A stretch of DNA of 64,000 bases, from NCBI GenBank assembly GCA_944990035.1, contig CALYLX010000082.1, forward strand, positions 744,001 to 808,000, given 5' to 3'. Shown here piece after piece: positions 21,033-29,450 of this stretch. The stretch's first letter is position 1; every line of letters begins with the position of its first letter. Source of the stretch: Clitopilus passeckerianus (lineage: Eukaryota > Basidiomycota > Agaricomycetes > Agaricales > Entolomataceae). Made by a program: the position numbers and the translations under genes. The notes below the pieces were generated by a model. It was not told where the DNA came from. It ran no database searches and saw only the letters and a program-made list of their open reading frames with translations.

Positions 21033-21045
21033 GAAATTTCTGGAG
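21033..21045 (-). promoter_or_regulatory. Heat-shock element, proximal
   Basis: Forward strand reads GAAatTTCtgGAg: three alternating nGAAn units with 5-base spacing, the known HSF binding pattern. It lies about 155 bases upstream of the HSP20 ATG. Confidence 0.65.
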
Positions 21046-21104
21046 GATGGTCGTTTTTGTCATTGCGCAGATGCGAAGAGACGTGTTTCGACTGGTGGCG
21101 TGAA

Positions 21105-21117
21105 GAACATTCTAGAG
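21105..21117 (-). promoter_or_regulatory. Heat-shock element, distal
   Basis: Forward strand reads GAAcaTTCtaGAg, again three 5-base-spaced units, followed by TTCTTCC. About 225 bases upstream of the HSP20 ATG. Confidence 0.6.
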
Positions 21118-21647
21118 CTTCTTCCTTTCTTTGGCGTCTGCTCTATTCGAGTAATAATCCGGCCCGCTAGAGACAGTATACTCAAAGTATTACCAGCATG
21201 GGACCCTTCCAGTTAGTCTCGATACCAGCTATGCCGAGGATTGAACCGAATGCTGGCATCAGGCAAGTTACATGATGAGTGTGGTCCAAAGCCGGATCGG
21301 GCATCGGAAAGCAACTCGCCAGGAAAATGATGTACTAGTGCTTGACCTCCAACCACCACCTTCCTCAACTGAACAACGTATAGCCCGACGGAACCCTACT
21401 CTATGTTCAGCTTATTGCGAATATGGATGCGGCATGATTCAATGTCTGCGGTCTAGCTGAGCCGGCAACACCCAGAACTCGATCCAGAAAGGCAACATCT
21501 CAACAGCGTAAAACGCGATGATGTTCGGCCTTGTATCTCGAGACAGTCAGCAGAGCTAGCATCAGCATATAACAACACCGCAAGTGCTGGCCAACGTTAT
21601 CACTGAACTGCCACCACCTTTGTCCTACACCTCACATTCCAACCAAG

Positions 21648-21908
21648 ATGAGCGGTAAGGATATCGGTTTTCCAAAGTGTAGACATTGACTCACGCAAAT
21701 GCATACAGACTATGTATCTTTGAAGAGCTTCGACACCCGAGATGGAGAGGCGAAGAAGTCCCAGCAGGCGAAACTGAATCTCTCGAAGCTCGGGCAGAAA
21801 ATCAAGGATGGCGCCTCCAAGACAGCTAACGCTGTCGTGAACTCTGTGGCTGGCGGGATAAGTAATCCTACCGCCACCGGTTCCATCCAGGCTACCAACT
21901 ACATGTAA
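21648..21908 (+). CDS. Tiny MSD-family protein 1 (unrecognised)
   Basis: Two exons: a 7-base first exon (21648-21654, ATG AGC G) and 21709-21908, with a GTAAGG..CATACAG intron. It codes 68 residues. The protein is basic and rich in Lys, Gln, Ser and Ala: it begins MSDYVSLKSFDTRDG, then KKSQQAKLNLSKLGQKIKDG, then NAVVNSVAGGI and NPTATGSIQATNYM. There is no signal peptide or clear membrane span. The K-L-G-Q-K-I-K-D-G-A-S-K stretch could form an amphipathic helix. The model is supported by the neighbouring gene at 22272, which has the same 7-base first exon and the same motif order. Function unknown. Genomic context is stress genes. Confidence 0.7.
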
Positions 21909-22271
21909 AATTGTGAGTTTCTCTTCCTTCGAGCTCCAAACTTTCACTAAGGATCATTAGATGTTGATTATAACGAATCATACGTCTCTCCACTGTAACA
22001 TCCATTCTGGGTACTTGAATATCATTATCGTTGGTTTCGCTCTCTCCCTGGAGCCCTTGAAAAGCCATCCACCTCACCCAATGCGAACTGCAACATCTTG
22101 ACAGCATCTGAGGCTTGTTGATCGGGCCAATGATAAACTCAGCTTTACGGGCGCCGATGTGCTAATATGCTATTGGACATGCCTTTACCCCTGGTCAACA
22201 AGGCTAGAAGGTCCACAGATAACTCCGTCTCTGTAGTCCCTTCTCCTTCAACCTTTCTAAGATATCGCAAG
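21909..22271. other. Spacer between the two MSD genes
   Basis: 360 bases. No additional gene or clear TATA box. Confidence 0.4.
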
Positions 22272-22548
22272 ATGAGCGGTAAACATCTAGCACATTATTA
22301 GACACCTTGGCTCGTTTCTGATCCCCTGCTTCTCGTCCACAGATCACAGATCCTCAAAGACAACCGTTGCAGCAGATACCAGCGTATCTCCAAAATCTCA
22401 GCAAAGTAAATCAAACATCGGAAAGTTGGGCAAGAAGATCAAGGGTGCATTTGTTATAATGGGAGATGGGCTGTTCAATCCACCGAAAACAAGTGCAACG
22501 AAAGCCACCAACATAGGGATGCAGACTAGTTGTAAGCCTTGGTCATGA
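22272..22548 (+). CDS. Tiny MSD-family protein 2 (unrecognised)
   Basis: Exons 22272-22278 (ATG AGC G) and 22343-22548, coding 70 residues. Starts MSDHRSSKTT, then PKSQQSKSNIGKLGKKIKGA, FNPPKTSATKATNIGMQTS and a short end. It aligns with the gene at 21648 over K-S-Q-Q-x-K-x-N-(L/I)-x-K-L-G-x-K-I-K-x-G-A, N-P and A-T-N. The 3' end is uncertain: a GTAAGC at 22532 could open a further intron, giving a different last few residues. Function unknown. Confidence 0.6.
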
Positions 22549-23177
22549 ATCATGAAGGTCTTGGAAACTGACAAACACTCGCTAGATAATTCCGGGATAT
22601 GTATGTACTAGGGAAATATATCATATATGTCGAAACTTGCGTGTATGCTCCTCCGAGATAGCTCAGTGGGAGATTCAGGCAAATCCAATGTCACCTCCGC
22701 TGATCACGGCACTTAACTCATGTTCTCGAGACGTCATCCTCGTAACCGCAGAGAACTCATTCAAGCCTTCACCGGATGTGACTCGCCTTCGTCTAAAGCC
22801 TCCTAATCCAATGTAGGTGTAATCAAGTTGTGCACTGGCAGTCATGGTCTTGTAAAGGAGCAACCCACATGACCGGTGACCGGTGACCACCCATTGGTAG
22901 CAGTCTTCCGATTTCTGCACGGCTCCTCTAATCCGCCAAGGGATGTTAGGTTATGAAAACAACTCACGCCCTGCTCTACGCTGGCATGCGTCTGCGCATC
23001 TGCCAAGACCTGTCTTCGAGTGCGCGCGTCCCCCCGGCTGTCGACGTGTCTCATTGTGACGAAAGACCAAAGGCCGCACTGGTCGCATTTGAACATGGTA
23101 TATAGAGCTGCTCAAGCTCCTGCTTGTCATTCACCAACGACTTCCTCATCTCATCTACCATCAACTCTCCCTACGAT
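22549..23177. other. Intergenic before MAPEG copy F
   Basis: No gene supported. A GTATATAG at 23098-23105 lies 75-80 bases before the next ATG. A GCTCAGTGGG near 22663 resembles a tRNA A box but no tRNA can be folded. Confidence 0.45.
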
Positions 23178-23920
23178 ATGCCTGCAATCGTTCTTCCAGA
23201 GGGGTGAGGAATGACACCACCTCTACGCTTCCAGGAATTGACCCATTTCCGTCAGATTCCACTATGTTGGTGCAGCGCTTGGGTCGACCTTCCTTGTCAC
23301 TGCATTTCAAGCCATTGTTGTCACACGATGGAGGGAGAAATCTGGTATCAAGTACCCCCAATGTAAGTGCTAAACTCCGCATCAAGATGTATGAGGACTC
23401 ATTAAGATATTTACCTTGTTAAAGTGTACGCTGAGAAGGAAGAAGCAGCAAAGAACATTAACGCCTTGAAATTCAACTGTGCCCAACGCGCTCATCAGAA
23501 CACTCTGGAGAATATCTCCCAACTGATAGCCAGGTCAGTCGCTTTTCTTTTACTACCTCCCAAGCGCATGTTGAATCTCTCCTCTATTCGTCAGTACCGT
23601 TCTTGTTGGCCTGAAGTACCCCATTTTAGCAGCCACGGCTTGTGGGATCTACTCTCTTACTCGTATTCCATATACTCTGGGATACATCAGCGGGAATCCC
23701 GACAAGGTGGGTTATCTATAATGTATCCGTTTTATGCGCTAATCTGACACGTCCTTGAAGCGAAATGGTTTCCTCCCTGCCCTTGGCTCGTTTAGCCTCA
23801 TCAGTGAGTGATTCCACAGGTGTTCTTCTCTGTCGACTTGGGTTGACTGTAGTTAATTTAGGTTTAATGGTTTCCTCCGTCTACATTTACGGCCGTGCTG
23901 CAATTACTGGCGAATTTTGA
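23178..23920 (+). CDS. Microsomal glutathione S-transferase, MGST3-like MAPEG protein (copy F, detached)
   Basis: Exons 23178-23203, 23256-23362, 23425-23533, 23595-23706, 23761-23803 and 23862-23920, coding 151 residues. Exon lengths are identical to the other copies despite about 3 kb of separation by HSP20 and the MSD genes. Starts MPAIVLPEG, then KYPQLYAEKEEAAKN, FNCAQRAHQNTLE, GLKYP, R-I-P-Y-T-L-G-Y, NPDKR, end GRAAITGEF. It is more divergent than the clustered copies in helix 1 (TRWREKSG in place of the usual ARKR(A/S)G) and has Tyr for Trp in the final helix (YIYGRA). Open and probably functional. Confidence 0.87.
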
Positions 23921-24285
23921 TATGGGAAATGGGCAGGGCTCGAATTCTTGGATCATACATTTAACCAGCTTACTTCGCTTACATATTACGGACAATATCA
24001 TGGTCTTCTCATTCTCCATCTCTGTCGAAGCGGAGATACATTCCAAACAGTCCCTTCTATGAATAACGATGTGCCGGGAACATCAGATAAGTGCTAGGTG
24101 TATAAAATTACAGAGAAGAGGAGACATCCAAATGATCGAAGTGGTACTAGTTGCAAAAGAATTTAAGTATCCGTAGGAGAATCGAAGAGTAGGATAAAAG
24201 TGTCCCGAAAACTAGAAGGAGAGGTGTCCATAATTTAAGTTGATACAAGGCGATCAATGACGATAAGACACTATTGTGGTTAGTG
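23921..24285. other. Intergenic between convergent genes
   Basis: 365 bases between the 3' ends of MAPEG copy F (+) and the first disordered gene (-). No gene supported. Confidence 0.45.
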
Positions 24286-26271
24286 CTACCATGCTTCAGG
24301 ACGAGGCTGACCGCCAGCGGTTAATAAGGAGCCATTGGCATACATGACCATCCTTTCCACATGTCTGGCTCGTTGCCTTTGTCCTCTCGATGCATTGCCT
24401 CCGTAGCTGGGGCGTACAGAGATCATTGGATCAATATCAGATTCATCGCTGTCCCTCTCCTCTTCCACCTCGAGGATGACCTCGTCGCCACTTTCCGCCT
24501 CTTCCATTTCTGCCGAGAGAAGGATATCAACGACATCTCTGTAATCTTGGTCCCCCACGCTTCTCCTCATGAATTGATCATCATGGAGAACTTGCGGAGC
24601 TGTACGAGGTCTCCTGGGGGCCTGTGGGGCTCGTACTACGGACACACGCCGCTGGACGACGGATGCGCGAGGAATTGGAGGTGGAACAATGGTGCGGCGG
24701 TCATTTGGCGGCCTGACTCTGAGAGGTGCAATGGAAGGTAACGGTGCAGGTGCGGGGAATAGTGGGATTAAGGATTCCTCGTAGTAGGAATCGGACGAGA
24801 CCACAGACAACGAAGAAAGTCGACGAGTCTGTTGGTCGATGTACTCCAACTCGTCTTCCACGAGCTCTACCTCGTCCTGAGCATCATCTGGAGCTCGAGG
24901 GGAGTACGGTGGTGGGGGATGGTAGAAGGCATATCGATCTCTAGGGCTTCTGTGGCTCCGAGATGGTCCACGGATAGTGGATTGCCTGGACACCATGAGC
25001 CCTGTCGATGTAACTGGCCTGCGAGGTCGTGACAATGGTTCCATAGGAATTTCTTCAACAGGTGGCCTGGCCTGAGAAGCGCTGTAGCCCCGCCTTCGCG
25101 AGGCAAGTAGGGATGGCTCTGGCAGGTACTCAGGTTCTGAGATTGGGGAAAGGTATGGCAACATAGACGGAGGAGAGGGGGAAGAGGGAGGTGGTCGATT
25201 TTGATTGGTCACAGACAAAGGCAGCTGTGTCGCTCTTGGGGCAGGAGCAGAAATTAGCGTTCTGGTTTCAGGGGGAGGTACTGGGGCAATTTTAGGGGGC
25301 TCGGGGAGAGGCCTGTGGGGCCTGGCCGAGGGTGGGGATGAAGGGCCGGAAGTCGGAGGTCTGCGTGGGGAAGGAGCACGTCGTAAGGGCACCATAGACT
25401 CAGATGGAATTGGCTGAGACAACATTGACGGTGTGGTCGGTGGTAGAATTTGAGAGGGTGTCAAAGGAGATGTTGAAGGTGGGGTTGGCAGGTAGGATGC
25501 GGGTGTTAGTGACGAAGATGCAAAGGGGTCACCCTCAGTCGGGCCGAGCGCTGTGGGGGAATGTACAACATTTTTTGGGGCAGGAGGTGCAGATTCTTGA
25601 GCTACTAAGGATTTTAGCGAGGCGGTCAGCGGTAGAGGCCAGACATACAGACCTGTGACTATCTTGATTTCGGGTACACCAGAATCTTTCTTCCTTGGTT
25701 TCACATGTCGTCGACCTCCCCCAACCGTCTTCACCTTCTTAGGTCCCAAAGTCATCTCTGGCACGGGGTCGGTGACGGCAACTTTGGTTTTAACTGGTTC
25801 AACCGTCGTTTTGACATGCCGTCGACCACCTCCCATGACCTTGACTTTCGCTTTCGGCGGCGGAGAGGATGGTCCAGGTGACAGAACTGTCTTTGGAGGT
25901 TCAGGTGTATTGGTGATAGGACTGGGAGAAGTGGGAGGGGAAGCATGAGCTACTGCCTTCGTCTTCACATATCTTCTCCCTCCTCCTGCGGGTTTGATCT
26001 TCTTGGGCCGTTCGGTAGTGGAGAAGGTAGCTGTCGTAGGGGTGCTTGAAGACTCAGTGGACAAGGAGGAGAATGTCAGCGAGCTAGCCGTGGTCGCTGC
26101 GGAGGACGTTCGGAATAAAGGGGTGAGCTTGGCTTTCAAAGTGAACCTGCTTTTTGACTTCGTGCTACTAACGGCGGTCGTAGCTGCGGTGCTGATTGAA
26201 GGGGTACCAACGCTGCCGAGGGTAGTGAAACTATTCGCGCTGCTATTTGCGGGAGATTCTAGTCCCTGCAT
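24286..26271 (-). CDS. Long Ser/Pro-rich disordered protein with GGGRR[HY] repeats (paralogue 1)
   Basis: One long open frame of up to 661 residues from the ATG at 26271 (MQGLESPAN). The frame stays open upstream to about 26364, with in-frame ATGs at 26310 and 26358, but an AATATAAGG box at 26317-26325 favours the downstream start. A 48-base in-frame intron at 25652-25605 (GTCTGT..CTTAG) is possible. The sequence is almost all Ser, Pro, Thr and Arg. It holds three copies of a basic motif, PKKIKPAGGGRRYVKTK, KVKVMGGGRRHVKTT and KKVKTVGGGRRHVKPRK, then long Pro-rich linkers, an acidic segment and ERDSDESDIDP. No globular domain is recognised. Probably intrinsically disordered with basic, possibly nucleic-acid or membrane-binding, patches. 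That role is inference. Confidence 0.7.
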   Translation of the reverse strand: MQGLESPANSSANSFTTLGSVGTPSISTAATTAVSSTKSKSRFTLKAKLTPLFRTSSAATTASSLTFSSLSTESSSTPTTATFSTTERPKKIKPAGGGRRYVKTKAVAHASPPTSPSPITNTPEPPKTVLSPGPSSPPPKAKVKVMGGGRRHVKTTVEPVKTKVAVTDPVPEMTLGPKKVKTVGGGRRHVKPRKKDSGVPEIKIVTGLYVWPLPLTASLKSLVAQESAPPAPKNVVHSPTALGPTEGDPFASSSLTPASYLPTPPSTSPLTPSQILPPTTPSMLSQPIPSESMVPLRRAPSPRRPPTSGPSSPPSARPHRPLPEPPKIAPVPPPETRTLISAPAPRATQLPLSVTNQNRPPPSSPSPPSMLPYLSPISEPEYLPEPSLLASRRRGYSASQARPPVEEIPMEPLSRPRRPVTSTGLMVSRQSTIRGPSRSHRSPRDRYAFYHPPPPYSPRAPDDAQDEVELVEDELEYIDQQTRRLSSLSVVSSDSYYEESLIPLFPAPAPLPSIAPLRVRPPNDRRTIVPPPIPRASVVQRRVSVVRAPQAPRRPRTAPQVLHDDQFMRRSVGDQDYRDVVDILLSAEMEEAESGDEVILEVEEERDSDESDIDPMISVRPSYGGNASRGQRQRARHVERMVMYANGSLLTAGGQPRPEAW

Positions 26272-27696
26272 GGTGGAGTGACATTCATGGAAGAACGCTG
26301 GATTGCCCATACAGTGCCTTATATTGGTTGAGAGATAAGGTTCCGCCGGCTGGGTCATATCCACTTTCAGGGGGAACAGAGGCCTGATCGATTATGCCGA
26401 TCATCTAGCGCTTCGCGCATGATGCTTGTCGTAGCTTCAGATAACGCCACTGAGCGAAGCGAAGGTGTCTGTCCAGCGTCAAAATACCATTGCAGGAAGG
26501 AAACACCAACAATTTGTCTGCTAAACATTCCGCTCTACGGAATGCTGCAGCTTGCTGGTTATCAGTTCTTAGAGTGTTATCCAGGCACATCCTTTGAGTT
26601 TCTGTGTGAAAATGAGAGGACAGACGGCATCAAGCATAACAAATGGCACAAGACATGTCTTCTCTGCCTAACAAGAGAAAAGATGCGACCGGACTATTCC
26701 CATAACCACGATGCTCAGGTGGACGGGTAATCATCCCAGTGAGTGCATGACCTCAAAGATGTTATCAGCCGTCCCGACTGTAAGATCTGGAGCTGTCGTA
26801 TTTGGGTACGAAGATGAGGATGGAGGATTTGCCTTTTGACATCTGCCAATACAATGTGCTCTCCACTCCACCACAGCAACACAACGAACCAGTCGACAAG
26901 CTGGAACATAAGTAGAAAACTAGAACATTCCAAATTAAGCGACGTTGAGGGGCCAGAGAGGCTCCTCGGTGGATCCTTTCCTCGAAAAAGTAGAAGAAGC
27001 GAAGGAGACTGGGCTTTCTGATGAGAAGTGTGATGGAAGTGTACACTGAACTGTCAAGCATCTTGGCTGTGATGAATGTTCCGTATCTGGCTGATATCGT
27101 GTGGAATGCTCTACGTGAGCCTCGTTGGACGCGAATGAGGACGGACGTCGGCGATAGGCACAGAGAATCTGGCAGAAAGCGACCAAGCATGAGGCGAACA
27201 GAGCAAATATTTGCTTCCGGGCTCGAGTGTGAGTCTGGGCCTTCGTTTTCGGTAATGCATGACCACGCCAACCTATAGTCGTCAATAGGGTTGGGAGTAG
27301 GCGTCACAGGATAGAAACTGTCATTGACAGCGGTCAACGAGAGTATACAAACACCGGGAGCGATCCATGCCAACTGCTGAATGTGGTTAAAGACAAGGTT
27401 GACGGACACCGCCAATCGCCAACGTCACAGTGATGCTAAGAAAAGATCACACGACTGTGTGGCCGATTCATTGAAGGAAAGCGACATGGTTCTAGAAAAA
27501 TTAAATATACATTGGCCGCTAGACCATTGAAAGTAACCGGTCCCCGAACAAGAAAAAGGAGAGGTACAACATAGGTAGAGTATAATTACTGCGATCCTAG
27601 AATAGGTGAAACGATAAGGAATGTACTTTCCCAGGTTTACTGGAATAATAGAGTAACAGAAATAGAACGAGTGTTGTATGGGAGTTGAAGTAGTAG
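26272..27696. other. Intergenic, about 1.4 kb
   Basis: Holds the promoter of the first disordered gene and the 3' UTR of the second. A minus-strand open frame at 26765-27415 begins at TTG and shows no family features, so it is not called. Confidence 0.4.
26317..26325 (-). promoter_or_regulatory. Probable TATA box of disordered paralogue 1
   Basis: AATATAAGG on the minus strand, about 50 bases before the ATG at 26271. Confidence 0.45.
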
Positions 27697-29450
27697 CTAA
27701 GGCTGAACCCCACCGTCGTATCGAGCTTTCCTATCCTGATACCGGGCCATCTGTCTCCCAAACCTCTCGGTATCACCTTGATATCCTGGGCTTTCACAGA
27801 CGGCAGGATCGACATCAGAATCGTCACCATCATCCTCAGAAGTGTTGGCGGGGAGTTTGTATTCCCTATTAGCTTTCAGGGTGTCAAGAGGCCTAATACG
27901 CCTCCTGAAGAACAAGTTCTCTTCATCATCAGAGAGTGCTTGATGAGGTCCTATCTTGCCGGTAGCGGGACCCACGGAGAACGGTGGCGTCGAGGATGAC
28001 CTGCGCCTTGAGTGGGTTGGCCTTGATGAGGTAGAGGCAGAGAACAGTGGCACCATCTGTTCTTGATAGAACAGCAGGTCGGATGCGGTGGAGGGACTCT
28101 TCATGTGGTTCGATGGCTCGTTCTGATCAACACCATCTTCTTGCTCCTCAATTTGGGTTGGCAAAGTGGTGGGAGAACGTGTCATGCGTGAACGGGAGCG
28201 TGAGCCACGTCTGTAGCGGTTACGACCGTGCCGCATTATTGGATGACCGAGCGGTACTATTCGGGGAGAACCGTACCCAGTCGGAGAGCTATGCGCGCTT
28301 GAAGAATCATGATAGACCATGGGTTGGTTCTCCGGAGAGTACGGTGGAAGTGTGTCCACTGATGCATCACTAAGTCGCCTGTTTCTGAATGCCGAATTTG
28401 ATGAAGACTGTAAGAGTTCAAGTTCGTGGGGAAGAGCAGCGAATGATGCAGGCAGTGGTAAGAGAAGAGGTGATGGTGGTGTCAGGGGTGAGAATAGAGA
28501 AGACGATGGGGGAGACGGTAACCTCCGAATGGCGGAAGGGGTAGGAGCTGATGACGACAATGATACAGGTGCTCGTAGGGGGGAGGGGGGAGAGGGGAGT
28601 GCTCGGAATGGTCGGCGTGGCGAGGAAGGGGATGAGGAAGGGGAAGGAGGCAACGTTTGGAAGACGTGAGTGGGAGAATGTAGGGGCGAGAGGTTTATTG
28701 GGGATAAGGATGGTCCTGAGATAGTTGGAACCGGTGGAGGCGGAATGCGAGGTGCAGGAGGTATCCTGATTCGTCGTGTTGGCGTCACTGGTGTTGGGAT
28801 AGCGTGTGGCGTTCGGTGAGATGAGGAGGAGGATGAGGGAACGGGCGAAGTAGGTCGCGACGGTATTGTAGAGGGAGGTGAAGGAGAGTGAACACGGACT
28901 GAGAATGGCCGTCAGGCTTGTTTAATTGCCAAGAGAATGTGGACTTACCATCTAAAACTTCTGACTCGACAGGTGCTGGAGTTGGCTTTGGAGGGGTAGA
29001 TCGTGGTTTGGGAGGCGCCATATGTCGCCTTCCACCGCCGGTTCTAATTTTCAGCTTAGGTACCTTAGCATCCTTAGCATTAGCTGCTGGCGGCTCCGAG
29101 ACAGGCTTGAGAAACGGCAATGTAGTGAGAGATGGTGTCGTCCTGGCAGAGACTTGGCTCTTCGACGGTGCGACAGAGTGGCGACGACCTCCTCCTGGCC
29201 GAATTTTCTTCGGTTTGGGGGCATTCAAGGAGGACTGAGAGTCGGAAAAAGTAGGATGGGTGGGCGAAGTAGGTGTAGGGGGTGCAGTCCCGATTGAGTT
29301 AGAGGATGATGAATATGATGTCCTGTTGGAGAAGGTCGACGACTTGCGCTTCATCTGGGATGGAGCAGTTAAGCTCAACATCGACCTGGCTTTGTTTCGC
29401 ATCGTTTGAGTTGGGCTCAAAGATGGTTGTGAGGAGGTGCCAGCGTTCAT
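27697..29450 (-). CDS. Long Ser/Pro-rich disordered protein with GGGRRH motif (paralogue 2)
   Basis: Two exons on the minus strand, 29450-28949 and 28898-27697, coding 567 residues. The junction is GTAAGT..TTCTCAG and keeps frame. The N-terminal part (MNAGTSSQPSLSPTQTM) is Ser/Thr-rich, followed by PKKIRPGGGRRHSVAPS and LKIRTGGGRRHMAPPK at about residues 80 and 135. These correspond to the GGGRR motifs of the gene at 24286. Then come long Ser/Pro stretches, DTLPPYSPENQP, RRRIRPLDTLKANREYKLP, the acidic SEDDGDDSDVDP and a basic end. The tail aligns with paralogue 1 (S-D-[VI]-D-P then P-x-Y-x-G). No known domain. Cellular role unknown. Confidence 0.8.

Larger units (their letters stand above)
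20881..21647. other. Divergent promoter region between HSP20 and the first MSD gene
   Basis: Contains the HSP20 elements listed, and CATATAAC at 21566-21573 about 80 bases before the ATG at 21648. No gene in between is supported. Confidence 0.5.

Noticed and set aside
22640..22745. tRNA-like A box (GCTCAGTGGG) before MAPEG copy F
   Set aside because: No matching B box at the right distance and no acceptor or T stem could be formed.
24361..26281. Many short forward frames opposite the first disordered gene
   Set aside because: Shadows of a Ser/Pro-rich coding strand. None has a promoter or splice structure.
26765..27415. 216-codon minus-strand frame that could be a membrane protein
   Set aside because: It begins at a TTG codon, has no promoter or paralogue support, and no consistent splice model gave a recognisable family.
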